From Methylobacterium oryzae (GTDB lineage Bacteria > Pseudomonadota > Alphaproteobacteria > Rhizobiales > Beijerinckiaceae), in the NCBI RefSeq assembly GCF_021398735.1, contig NZ_CP090349.1:1866501-1930500 (forward strand): a DNA stretch of 64,000 bases, in the 5' to 3' direction. Positions 7,246 through 16,134 of the stretch are shown piece by piece. The notes beneath the pieces are model-generated. The model was not told the DNA's origin. It worked only from the letters and a program-made list of their open reading frames with translations, and made no database searches. Positions within the stretch are counted from its first letter, which is position 1; each line of letters starts with the position of its first letter. The translations under genes and the position numbers were made by a program.

Positions 7246-9804
7246 ATGTCCGGAACCGCCGAGCCGCTGCCGCTCGCCCTGCCGCAGCGCGGCCTGATCC
7301 TGCGCGAGAGCCGCCAGCTCTGGGCGGCGCTCGCCGCCCTGATCGTCCTGCCCTTCGCCCTCGACGCGATCGGCCTGACGCTGATCACCGCCACCGACGT
7401 GGTGATCTTCGCCCTGGCGGTGCTCGGCCTCAACATCCTGGTCGGCTGGACCGGGCTCACGTCGTTCGGCCACGGGGCGTGGTTCGGGATCGGCGCCTAC
7501 GCGGTGGCGATCCTCCAGATGCGCCTCTTCCCCGGCGACATGGCCCTGCCGCTCCTCGGCGCCCTGGCGATCACCGGGCTCGCGGCCCTCGCCGCCGGCG
7601 GCCTGATCCTCCGGCGGCGGGGCGTCTACTTCTCGCTCCTGACCCTCGCGTTCACGGCGATGCTCTACGCCATCGCGTTCCGCTGGACCGACCTCACCGG
7701 TGGCGAGAACGGCATCGGAAACCTGCACCGCTGGGCGGCGCTGCAGGAGCCCGGCGCCTACTACGCCGCGGTGTCCGGTATCGCCTTCGCGGTCCTGATC
7801 GCCCTGTGGCGCTTCCGGCGCTCGCCCATGGGCACCGTCCTGGTGGCGATCCGCGAGAACGAGCAGCGCGCGGGATTCCTCGGCTACGCCACCAACCGCT
7901 ACAAGCTCGCGGCCTTCGTGATCTCGGCGACGATCACCGGGCTGGCGGGGGCGCTCGCGGCCTACAGCCACCGCTTCACCTCGGCCGACCCGATCTCCAT
8001 CGCCTTCTCGGGAGAGCTGCTCGCCATGGTGGTGATCGGCGGGATGCGCTCGTTCCTCGGGCCGGCGCTCGGGGCGCTGTTCTACATCCTCTTCCGCGAG
8101 TTCCTGTCGATCTACACCGCCGATTGGCTGCTGTATTTCGGCCTGCTGTTCGTCGCCTTCATCGTGTTCTCGCCGGACGGCCTCGTCGGCATCGCGGCGC
8201 GGCTGCTCAAGCCGTTCCGGCGCGTCCCGACCGAGGGCGCGGCCATGTCGGCCCGCCGCGCCGGCGCCTCGGGCCGCGTCCCGGCCCGCTTCATCGCGGA
8301 GGGGCGCGGCGACGGCCCGGTGCTGGTCGCCGACGAGATCCGGAAGAGCTTCGGGCCCGTGAAGGCGGTGCGCGGCGTGTCCTTCGCGGTGGCCGACCGG
8401 ACGCTCCACGCCCTGATCGGACCGAACGGCGCCGGCAAGACCACCGCCTTCAACCTGCTGTCCGGGATGTTCCGCCCGAGCGGCGGCAGCATCCGACTCG
8501 ACGGAAGCGAGATTGCCGGCTTGGAGCCGCACGCCATCACCCGCGCCGGGATCGGCCGCTCGTTCCAGATCACCAACCTGTTCCCGGGCCTCTCCGTGGA
8601 GGAGAACGTTCGCCTCGCGGTGCAGGCCCGGCACGCCGCGCATTTCAGTCCCTGGCGGGACGCGCTGGCCGTCCGCGAGATCGCCGACGACACCGCCGAG
8701 CTGCTGCGCTGGACCGGCCTGTCCGGCATCGAGCGGGCCGAGGCCGGCAGCCTGTCCTACGGCGGCCAGCGGCTGCTCGACATGGGGCTGGCCCTGGCCA
8801 CGCGGCCGCGCGTGCTGCTGCTCGACGAGCCCCTCGCCGGGCTCGCGGCGGCCGAGCGCGAGCGGGTCGGCGACCTGATCAAGGCGCTCTCGGCCGACAT
8901 CCCGGTGCTCCTCGTCGAGCACGACATCGACCGCGTCTTCCGCCTCGCCGACCGCGTCACCGTGATGGCCGACGGCGCCGTGCTGGTCGACGGCTCGGTC
9001 GCGGACGCCCGGGACGACGATCGGGTGCAGGCGGTCTATCTCGGCTCGGGCACGGCGGCGATCGCCGCGAAGCCGCGCGCCAGCGCCGCCGAGGCCGAGA
9101 CGCTGCTCGCCATGGAGGGCGTCGACACCTTCTACGGCAAATCGCACATCCTGAACGGGGTGAACCTGGCGGTGCGCCGGGGCGAGGTCGTGGCGCTCCT
9201 CGGACGCAACGGGGCCGGCAAGTCGACACTGCTCAAGACCCTGATCGGCACCGCGCCGCCGGCCGCCGGCCGGATCGTCCTCGCCGGCAAGGACATCGCC
9301 GGCCTGTCGCCCGACCGGATCGCCCGGCTCGGGATCGGCTACGTCCCGCAGGGGCGGGCGCTGTTCGCCGGCATGACCGTCGCGGAGAATCTGGGCCTCG
9401 GCCGGCTGCGGCGGCTCACCGGCGCCGGCATCCACTGGGACGAGGAGAAGGTCCTCGAGTTCTTCCCTCGCCTGAAGGAGCGCTGGACCGTCGACGCGGC
9501 CCGCCTGTCCGGCGGCGAGCAGCAGATGGTGGCGGTGGCCCGCGCCCTCTCGGGGGACACGCGGCTCCTCCTCCTCGACGAGCCCTTCGAGGGCCTGTCG
9601 CCGGCCGTGACGGAAGAGCTGTTCGAGGCCTTCGACCGGCTCCGCCGGGAGATCGCGATCATCCTGGTGGACCACCACCTCGACCTCGCCCTGGCGCTGT
9701 CCGACCGCACCGTCGCCCTGGAGCGCGGCAGCGTGCAGTGGACGGGCGAGTCGCGTCTCCTGCGCGAGGATCAGGAGTTGAGGCGGAAGGTGCTGTGGCT
9801 ATGA
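7246..9804 (+). CDS. LivM-LivG-LivF triple fusion: LIV-type permease and both ATPases in one chain
   Basis: One uninterrupted 852-codon frame covers three proteins that are normally separate. Residues 1-333 are a LivM permease (about ten membrane segments, LNILVGWTGLTSFGHGAWFG). Residues 334-600 are a LivG ATPase with Walker A GPNGAGKT near 391, signature LSYGGQ near 503 and LLLDEPLAGL. Residues 620-852 are a LivF ATPase with GRNGAGKS near 652, LSGGEQQ near 754 and LLLDEPFEGL. There is no stop or frameshift between domains. ATG at 7246 follows GGAGAGCGTCCC. An in-frame ATG at 8245 is preceded by GAGGG with good spacing, so some separate LivG-LivF protein could also be made. LivM-LivG fusions are known; inclusion of LivF is less usual. 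Confidence 0.9.
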   Translation: MSGTAEPLPLALPQRGLILRESRQLWAALAALIVLPFALDAIGLTLITATDVVIFALAVLGLNILVGWTGLTSFGHGAWFGIGAYAVAILQMRLFPGDMALPLLGALAITGLAALAAGGLILRRRGVYFSLLTLAFTAMLYAIAFRWTDLTGGENGIGNLHRWAALQEPGAYYAAVSGIAFAVLIALWRFRRSPMGTVLVAIRENEQRAGFLGYATNRYKLAAFVISATITGLAGALAAYSHRFTSADPISIAFSGELLAMVVIGGMRSFLGPALGALFYILFREFLSIYTADWLLYFGLLFVAFIVFSPDGLVGIAARLLKPFRRVPTEGAAMSARRAGASGRVPARFIAEGRGDGPVLVADEIRKSFGPVKAVRGVSFAVADRTLHALIGPNGAGKTTAFNLLSGMFRPSGGSIRLDGSEIAGLEPHAITRAGIGRSFQITNLFPGLSVEENVRLAVQARHAAHFSPWRDALAVREIADDTAELLRWTGLSGIERAEAGSLSYGGQRLLDMGLALATRPRVLLLDEPLAGLAAAERERVGDLIKALSADIPVLLVEHDIDRVFRLADRVTVMADGAVLVDGSVADARDDDRVQAVYLGSGTAAIAAKPRASAAEAETLLAMEGVDTFYGKSHILNGVNLAVRRGEVVALLGRNGAGKSTLLKTLIGTAPPAAGRIVLAGKDIAGLSPDRIARLGIGYVPQGRALFAGMTVAENLGLGRLRRLTGAGIHWDEEKVLEFFPRLKERWTVDAARLSGGEQQMVAVARALSGDTRLLLLDEPFEGLSPAVTEELFEAFDRLRREIAIILVDHHLDLALALSDRTVALERGSVQWTGESRLLREDQELRRKVLWL

Positions 9805-10724
9805 CCGAGAGCGTCGCGATCGTCGGCGCCGGCCTGATCGGCCGGGCCTGGGCGATGATCTTCGCCCGTGCCGGCTGGGACGTGCGCCTGTTCGATCCCG
9901 CGGCGGGCGTCGCCGAGGCCGCGATCCCGCTCTGCGCCGAGGGGCTGCGGACCCTGGCGGCGAATGACCTCTGCGCGGATCCCGCGGGTGCCGCGGCGCG
10001 CATCCGCGCGGCCGGCACGCTCGCGGCCGCCCTCGACGGCGTCGCCTTCGTGCAGGAGAACGGACCGGAGCGGCTGGAGGTGAAGCGGAGCCTCTTCGCG
10101 GACCTCGACGCCGCGACGCCGCGGGAGGCCGTCATCGCCTCGTCCTCCTCGGCGATCCGCTGCTCCCTGTTCACCGAGGATCTGCCCGGTCGGGCCCGGT
10201 GCCTCGTCGGCCATCCGGTGAACCCGCCGCACCTGATCCCGCTGGTGGAGATCTCCGGCGCGCCGTGGACGGCGCCCGAGGCACTGGCGCGGGCCCGTCA
10301 GGTTTACGAGCAGATCGGGCAGGTCCCGATCACCGTGTTGAAGGAGATCGAGGGCTTCATCCTGAACCGGCTCCAGGGCGCCTTGTTGGCGGAGGCGTTC
10401 CGCCTCGCCTCGGAGGGCTACGTCACCCCGCAGGACCTCGACAAGACCGTCGCGGACGGCCTCGGCCTGCGCTGGAGCTTCATGGGTCCGTTCGAGACGA
10501 TCGAGCTCAACGCGCCCGGCGGCATCGCCGATTACTGCGCGCGCTACACCGGTTTCTACAAGAGCCTCGCCGCCGACCCGGCGCCACCCTCGGTCTACGA
10601 GGCGCCGGCCACCGAGGCGATCCTGGCCAAGTGGCAACCGCCGACCGATCTGCCCGCACGCATGAACCGCCGCGACGCGCGGCTGGCGGCGCTCCGCGCC
10701 CACAAGGCTTCACGGAAGGACTGA
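9801..10724 (+). CDS. 3-hydroxyacyl-CoA dehydrogenase family protein, lambda-crystallin / L-gulonate 3-dehydrogenase type
   Basis: The 307-residue protein has a Rossmann nucleotide site GAGLIGRAWA (residues 8-17), the serine-rich SSSSAIRCS, the catalytic histidine motif GHPVNPPHLIPLVE and a C-terminal helical domain with GFILNRLQ. The pattern fits the single-domain lambda-crystallin branch, which includes L-gulonate 3-dehydrogenase and L-carnitine dehydrogenase, acting on free beta-hydroxyacids instead of CoA thioesters. Its ATG overlaps the stop of the LivMGF gene (ATGA), so it is translationally coupled. It probably oxidises the imported beta-hydroxyacid to the beta-keto acid used by the next enzyme. 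Confidence 0.87.
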   Translation: MTESVAIVGAGLIGRAWAMIFARAGWDVRLFDPAAGVAEAAIPLCAEGLRTLAANDLCADPAGAAARIRAAGTLAAALDGVAFVQENGPERLEVKRSLFADLDAATPREAVIASSSSAIRCSLFTEDLPGRARCLVGHPVNPPHLIPLVEISGAPWTAPEALARARQVYEQIGQVPITVLKEIEGFILNRLQGALLAEAFRLASEGYVTPQDLDKTVADGLGLRWSFMGPFETIELNAPGGIADYCARYTGFYKSLAADPAPPSVYEAPATEAILAKWQPPTDLPARMNRRDARLAALRAHKASRKD

Positions 10725-10726
10725 GC

Positions 10727-11656
10727 ATGGCCTCACAGCGGAAAGTCATCATCACCTGCGCGGTGACGGGCGCGATCCACACGCCCAGCATGTCGCCGCA
10801 CCTGCCCGTGACGCCCGAGGAGATCGCCGACGCGGCCATCGGTGCCGCCGAGGCCGGCGCCGCCATCGTCCACCTGCACGCCCGCAACCCGGAGAACGGC
10901 CAGCCCGACCAGACACCCGAGGCCTTCGCCAAGTTCCTGCCGGTGATCAAGCAGCGCACGAACTGCGTGGTGAACATCACCACCGGCGGCGCGCCGACCA
11001 TGTCGATCGAGGAGCGTGTGCGCCCGGCCGCGACCTTCCAGCCGGAGGTCGCCTCGCTGAACCTCGGCTCGATGAATTTCGGCCTGTTCGGCATGCTCGA
11101 CCGATTCAAGGACCTGAAGCACCAGTGGGAGCGGGACTATCTCGGCAACAAGGACATCATCTTCCGCAACACGTTCGGCCAGATCGAGCACATCCTGACG
11201 ACCTGCGGCCCGAACGGGACGAAGTTCGAGTTCGAGTGCTACGACACCGCGCATCTCTACAACCTGAAATACTTCTTCGACCGCGGGCTGGTGCAGGCGC
11301 CGCTGTTCATCCAGACGGTCTTCGGCCTGCAGGGCGGGATCGGCGCGCATCCGGACGACGTGATGCACATGAAGCGCACCGCCGACCGTCTATTCGGCGA
11401 TCAGTACCGCTGGTCGGTGCTGGGCGCGGGCCGCAACCAGATGAACATCGCCGCCATGGCGGCCGCGATGGGCGGCAACGTCCGCGTCGGCCTCGAGGAC
11501 AGCCTCTGGGACGGTCCGGGCAAGCTCGCCGAGACCAACGCCGCGCAGGTCCGGCGGGTGCGCGCGATCATCGAGGGGCTGGGCCTCGCGGTCGCCTCGC
11601 CCGACGAGGCGCGCGAGATGCTGGCGCTGAAGGGCGGCGACAAGGTCGCGTTCTGA
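10727..11656 (+). CDS. BKACE family beta-keto acid cleavage enzyme (DUF849)
   Basis: The 309-residue protein is a TIM-barrel beta-keto acid cleavage enzyme. It has the zinc-binding pair HLH (H49, H51) in AAIVHLHARNP, a GAGRNQM arginine (R236) and the third zinc ligand candidate E257 in VGLED. The family condenses a beta-keto acid with acetyl-CoA to give acetoacetate and a new CoA ester; known members act on 3-keto-5-aminohexanoate or dehydrocarnitine. ATG at 10727 lies two bases past the dehydrogenase stop. Pairing with a beta-hydroxyacid dehydrogenase is the logic of carnitine degradation, but no betaine-CoA processing gene is nearby, so the substrate is open. Confidence 0.9.
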   Translation: MASQRKVIITCAVTGAIHTPSMSPHLPVTPEEIADAAIGAAEAGAAIVHLHARNPENGQPDQTPEAFAKFLPVIKQRTNCVVNITTGGAPTMSIEERVRPAATFQPEVASLNLGSMNFGLFGMLDRFKDLKHQWERDYLGNKDIIFRNTFGQIEHILTTCGPNGTKFEFECYDTAHLYNLKYFFDRGLVQAPLFIQTVFGLQGGIGAHPDDVMHMKRTADRLFGDQYRWSVLGAGRNQMNIAAMAAAMGGNVRVGLEDSLWDGPGKLAETNAAQVRRVRAIIEGLGLAVASPDEAREMLALKGGDKVAF

Positions 11657-11731
11657 TCGATCAGTCGATGGACGATGCGTCGCGGAAGGTGGGACGCATC
11701 GTCCGAGAGCGGCTGACGTTCAGGCTCTTCC

Positions 11732-11820
11732 GTCCTTGCGAGCGCAGCGAAGCAATCCAGGCGCGCCTCAGGCCTCCGATCGCGCGCAACACTGGATTGC
11801 TTCGCTGCGCTCGCAAAGAC
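11732..11820. repeat. REP-like palindromic element, copy 1
   Basis: Two 29-bp arms (11732-11760 and 11792-11820) are reverse complements with a single mismatch and are separated by 31 bp. The core is TGCGAGCGCAGCGAAGCAATC. The element fills most of the 176-bp gap between two convergent genes, the BKACE gene and the DUF167 gene. A very similar element is at 55927-56014 and a decayed one at 19379-19467. It could act as a bidirectional transcription stop. No transposase is associated. Confidence 0.85.
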
Positions 11821-11832
11821 GTAGGCGAGCGC

Positions 11833-12114
11833 TCACGGCGAACCGAACACGCGATCCAGATCCGCCTGCGCGACGCCGTCGATCTCCAGGATCTTCAGCC
11901 GGCTCTGCTCGCCGGTCACGATGCGGACCGAGCCGCGGCTGACCTTCAGCGCCTTGGCGATCAGCGCGACGAGCGCCTCATTGGCCGCGCCCTCGACCGG
12001 CGGGGCGGCGACGCGGACCTTCAGGTAGGGCTGCCCCTTCTCGTCCCGGGCCCAGCCCTCAGCGGCGTCGCGCCCCCCGCGCGGCGTCAGGCGCACCGCC
12101 AGACGGATCGCCAC
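11833..12114 (-). CDS. DUF167 family protein (YggU-like)
   Basis: This 93-residue protein carries the DUF167 pattern: RLTPRGGRDA, then LKVRVAAPPVEGAANEALVALIAKAL, then SRGSVRIVTGEQSRLKILEI. The family is widespread and its function is not established. It starts ten bases downstream of the FAD oxidase stop, so it is the last gene of the XylX-like / FAD oxidase / DUF167 unit. It ends just short of the palindromic repeat. Confidence 0.9.
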   Translation of the reverse strand: MAIRLAVRLTPRGGRDAAEGWARDEKGQPYLKVRVAAPPVEGAANEALVALIAKALKVSRGSVRIVTGEQSRLKILEIDGVAQADLDRVFGSP

Positions 12115-12124
12115 GGCGGAGCCC

Positions 12125-13501
12125 TCAGAAGATCTTGCCCGGGTTCAGCCGGTTGTCCGGATCGAGCGCCCGCTTCACGAGCCGCATGACGGCGATCTCC
12201 TCGGGCGAGCGTGACAGCTTCAGCTTGGCCCGCTTCTCGAGCCCGATCCCGTGCTCCGCCGAGACGGAGCCGTTCAGCTCCGCCAGCGGCTCGTAGATCG
12301 CCGCATCGATCGCCGCGTTGCCGGCGGCGTCGAGGCGGGTGGTGTTCCAGTGGAGGTTGTTGTCGCCGATATGCCCGTAGACGACCGCCCGGCAGCCCGG
12401 GATCGCCGCGAGCCGGTCGAGCGCGCCGCGGACGTAGCCGTCCATCCGCGCGAGCGGCACGCTCACGTCGAAGGCCCGGTCGATCCCGTCGGCGTTCAGG
12501 TGCTCGACGCGGTCGCGGATCCGCCACATGCCACGGCGCTGCTCCTCCGAGGCGGCGACCACGGCGTCGAGGATCGTGCCGTCTCCCATCAGCCCTTCCA
12601 GCAGGCCGAGGAACCGGTCCGATTCCTCGGGGACGCACTCGACCTCGATGATCGCGTAGAACGGGTAGTCCGGTCCCAGCGGCGGGGTCGCGCGCCCGGG
12701 TGCCGTCATCAGCCGGTAGAAGTCCGGCCACAGGCCTTCGAACGAGGAGACACGCCCCTGGAAGGCGCTCTGCGCCGCCCGCAGCACCCGCGCGCCGTCG
12801 TCGACCCCGGGGCACGCGATCAGCGCCGTCGCGTAGCCGGCGGGCTCCGGCCGCAGGCGGATGACCGCCCGCGTGACGATGCCCATCGTGCCCTCGGTGC
12901 CGAGGAAGAGCTGCTTGAGGTCGAGCCCGGTATTGTTCTTGATGAGCGGCCGCATCGACGACACGACCGTGCCGTCGGCGAGCACCGCCTCCAGGCCGAG
13001 CACCATCTCGCGCATCATGCCGTAGCGCAGCACCCGCAGGCCGCCCGCGTTGGTGGAGATCGCGCCGCCGATCGTCGCCGAGCCGCGGGCCCCGAGATCG
13101 AGGGGGAAGAACAGGCCCGCCGCGGACGCGGCGTCCTGCACGCTCTCGAGGGTCGCGCCGGTGCCGACCACCACCGTCATGCCGAGCGGGTCCACCGGCT
13201 CGATGCCGGTCATGCGCTCGGTCGACAGGGTGATCTCGTCGGGCTGGCAGAGCGTGCCGTCGACGAGGCCGGTGGCGCCGCCCCGCGGGACCACCGCGAC
13301 GCCCGCCGCGTGGCAGGCGGCCATGACGGCGCCGGTCTCCTCCGTGCTGCGCGGGCGGACCAGCGCCAGCGCGGCGCAGGGCTCGGTCGGGCGCGTCCAA
13401 TTAGCCGAGCGTCCCCGCAGCTCCGCGCCGGTGACGAGACCGGACGGTCCGACGATCGCGGCGAGGCGGTCGAGGAAGGCGGTGTCGGTCATCGGCATCA
13501 T
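12125..13501 (-). CDS. FAD-binding oxidoreductase, GlcD / D-2-hydroxyacid dehydrogenase type
   Basis: The 458-residue protein has the FAD-binding type 4 domain (VVPRGGATGLVDG near 72; GARGSATIGGAISTNAGG near 137) and the C-terminal FAD-oxidase C domain with YGHIGDNNLH and SAEHGIGLEK, whose histidines belong to the metal and substrate site. Relatives oxidise glycolate, D-lactate or D-2-hydroxyglutarate at the membrane. Three in-frame ATGs lie at 13501, 13498 and 13492; the last is better placed from GAG, giving 455 residues. It follows the XylX-like gene by 28 bases and so may handle a 2-hydroxyacid side product of the same pathway. Confidence 0.9.
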   Translation of the reverse strand: MMPMTDTAFLDRLAAIVGPSGLVTGAELRGRSANWTRPTEPCAALALVRPRSTEETGAVMAACHAAGVAVVPRGGATGLVDGTLCQPDEITLSTERMTGIEPVDPLGMTVVVGTGATLESVQDAASAAGLFFPLDLGARGSATIGGAISTNAGGLRVLRYGMMREMVLGLEAVLADGTVVSSMRPLIKNNTGLDLKQLFLGTEGTMGIVTRAVIRLRPEPAGYATALIACPGVDDGARVLRAAQSAFQGRVSSFEGLWPDFYRLMTAPGRATPPLGPDYPFYAIIEVECVPEESDRFLGLLEGLMGDGTILDAVVAASEEQRRGMWRIRDRVEHLNADGIDRAFDVSVPLARMDGYVRGALDRLAAIPGCRAVVYGHIGDNNLHWNTTRLDAAGNAAIDAAIYEPLAELNGSVSAEHGIGLEKRAKLKLSRSPEEIAVMRLVKRALDPDNRLNPGKIF

Positions 13502-13529
13502 CTCGGGGCTCGGTCCGGTGGCCGCTCTG

Positions 13530-14723
13530 TCACAGAATCCCGCGCGCGGCGAGGTTCCGCATGAGCGCGCGGGCGCCGAAGGTCCAGGGCTCGCAGGCGT
13601 CGCAGCGGCGCATGCGGTTGACGAGGCTGCCGAGTTCCGGGCTCGCCACCACGACGCGGTCGCCGTCGGCGTGGGTGAAGCCGAGGCCCGGCCCGTGCCG
13701 GTCCTGGATCGGCGCGAACATGGTGCCGAGAAGGAGGAGGGCGCCGTCGGGGTAGTCGTGCGTCCGCCCCATCAGCGCCTCCGCCAGCTCCTCCGGGTCG
13801 CGGCTGATCTCGGAGAGCGGCGAGGTGCCCTCCAGCCGGAAGCCGTCCGTGCCGGTCACCTCGAGGGTCACGGTCGTGCGGCGCACGTCGTCGAGGCCGA
13901 ATGTCCCGTCGAACAGGCGCAGGAACGGCCCCACGGCGCAGGAGGCGTTGTTGTCCTTGGCCTTCCCGAGGAGCAGCGCCGACCGGCCCTCGAAGTCGCG
14001 CAGGTTCACGTCGTTGGCGAGCGTCGCCCCGATGATCCGCTGGTCGGAGGCGACCGCGAGCGCCACCTCGGGCTCGGGGTTGTTCCAGTGCGAGTCCGGG
14101 TGCAGGCCCGCATCCGCGCCGCAGCCGACGGCCGAGAGCGGCTGCGCCTTGGTGAAGATCTCGGCGTCCGGGCCGATGCCCACCTCCAGATACTGGCTCC
14201 AGGCGCCCTGCGCGACCAGCACCTCCTTGAGGGCCATGGCCTCGGGCGAGCCGGGCTTCAACCGGCGCAGGTCGTGCCCGACCAGGCGCTCGACCTCGGC
14301 GCGGATCGCCGCCGCGGCGGCGAGATCGCCGCGTGCGCGCTCCTCGATCACCCGCTCCAGCATCGAGGTGGCGAAGGTCACGCCCGCCGCCTTCAGGGCC
14401 TGGAGGTCGACCGGGGCCAGGAGCCAGGGCTTGGTGGCGTCGCGCGCGTCCGGCGGCGTGTTGGCCAGCACCGCGTCGAGGCTGCCGAGGTCCTCGCCCT
14501 GGGCGCCGCGCAGGGCGGCGGCGGGGTCTCGGGCCTCGCACAGGTCGCTGACGGTGGGGAAGGCGGCGGTAACGTCGACGATTCGGGCCGCACCGTCCGC
14601 GTCGGCGCGGATCGCCACGACGCTCGGACCGGCCACGTCCGGCCGCCACACCCGGCCCACGAGGGCGCCCCGGCATCCGTCGGCGGGCAGGATCTCCCGC
14701 GCGGTCAGGCCCGATAACGACAT
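13530..14723 (-). CDS. Fumarylacetoacetase-family 2-keto-3-deoxy-pentonate dehydratase (XylX-like)
   Basis: The protein is 397 residues from ATG 14723, which is chosen because the match to XylX begins soon after it; an upstream extension to 14813 is not supported. Conserved blocks are LKAAGVTFATSMLERVIEERARGD, WSQYLEVGIGPDAEIFTK, SHWNNPEPEVAL, NDVNLRDFEGRSALLLGKAKDNNAS and GTMFAPIQDR, all characteristic of Caulobacter XylX. That enzyme converts 2-keto-3-deoxy-D-xylonate to alpha-ketoglutarate semialdehyde. It is the first gene of a three-gene unit. The semialdehyde dehydrogenase that would finish the Weimberg pathway is not in the window. Confidence 0.87.
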   Translation of the reverse strand: MSLSGLTAREILPADGCRGALVGRVWRPDVAGPSVVAIRADADGAARIVDVTAAFPTVSDLCEARDPAAALRGAQGEDLGSLDAVLANTPPDARDATKPWLLAPVDLQALKAAGVTFATSMLERVIEERARGDLAAAAAIRAEVERLVGHDLRRLKPGSPEAMALKEVLVAQGAWSQYLEVGIGPDAEIFTKAQPLSAVGCGADAGLHPDSHWNNPEPEVALAVASDQRIIGATLANDVNLRDFEGRSALLLGKAKDNNASCAVGPFLRLFDGTFGLDDVRRTTVTLEVTGTDGFRLEGTSPLSEISRDPEELAEALMGRTHDYPDGALLLLGTMFAPIQDRHGPGLGFTHADGDRVVVASPELGSLVNRMRRCDACEPWTFGARALMRNLAARGIL

Positions 14724-14999
14724 GTGCTCATGCCCCTGAATGTGTGACCCCGAGATGTCCGCGCGCGACGGGCCCGGTTCCGGGACCGCGGCCGGCGCGC
14801 GATCCCATAGCATTCCGCGCCGCCCGTCATCCCGCCGGAAGTTTCACCGGGCCGCGCTCGTCACGGGCGCCGGGGGGCTCGCCTGACAGATCCAAGATTA
14901 TCTGCAGCTTTGCCAGGAGGCCGGCTTGCTTTCCCGCGAACCCTCATTTGTACTACTGCCCTAGAGCCGCCGACAGAGCGGCCTTGATCGGGAGGAAGC
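14724..14999. other. Divergent intergenic region, no gene
   Basis: These 276 bp separate the XylX-like gene from the CUT1 transporter and must hold promoters for both. A weak dyad, CAGAT-N8-ATCTG, lies near 14885-14902 and could be an operator. The ATPase gene has a strong ribosome site, GGGAGGAAGC, just before 15000. I see no convincing sigma70 boxes, no small ORF and no RNA element. Confidence 0.5.
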
Positions 15000-16061
<1,062 letters not shown>

Positions 16062-16134
16062 CCCGCGTCGGATCCGACGCGGATTCGAGGCGCGCGGCGC
16101 CTCCAGGATCACGATCACCGAGGGAGAAGAAACG

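Noticed and set aside
11732..11820. CRISPR or integron attachment-type repeat.
   Set aside because: Single inverted repeats dispersed kilobases apart, with no regular array, no cas genes and no integrase.
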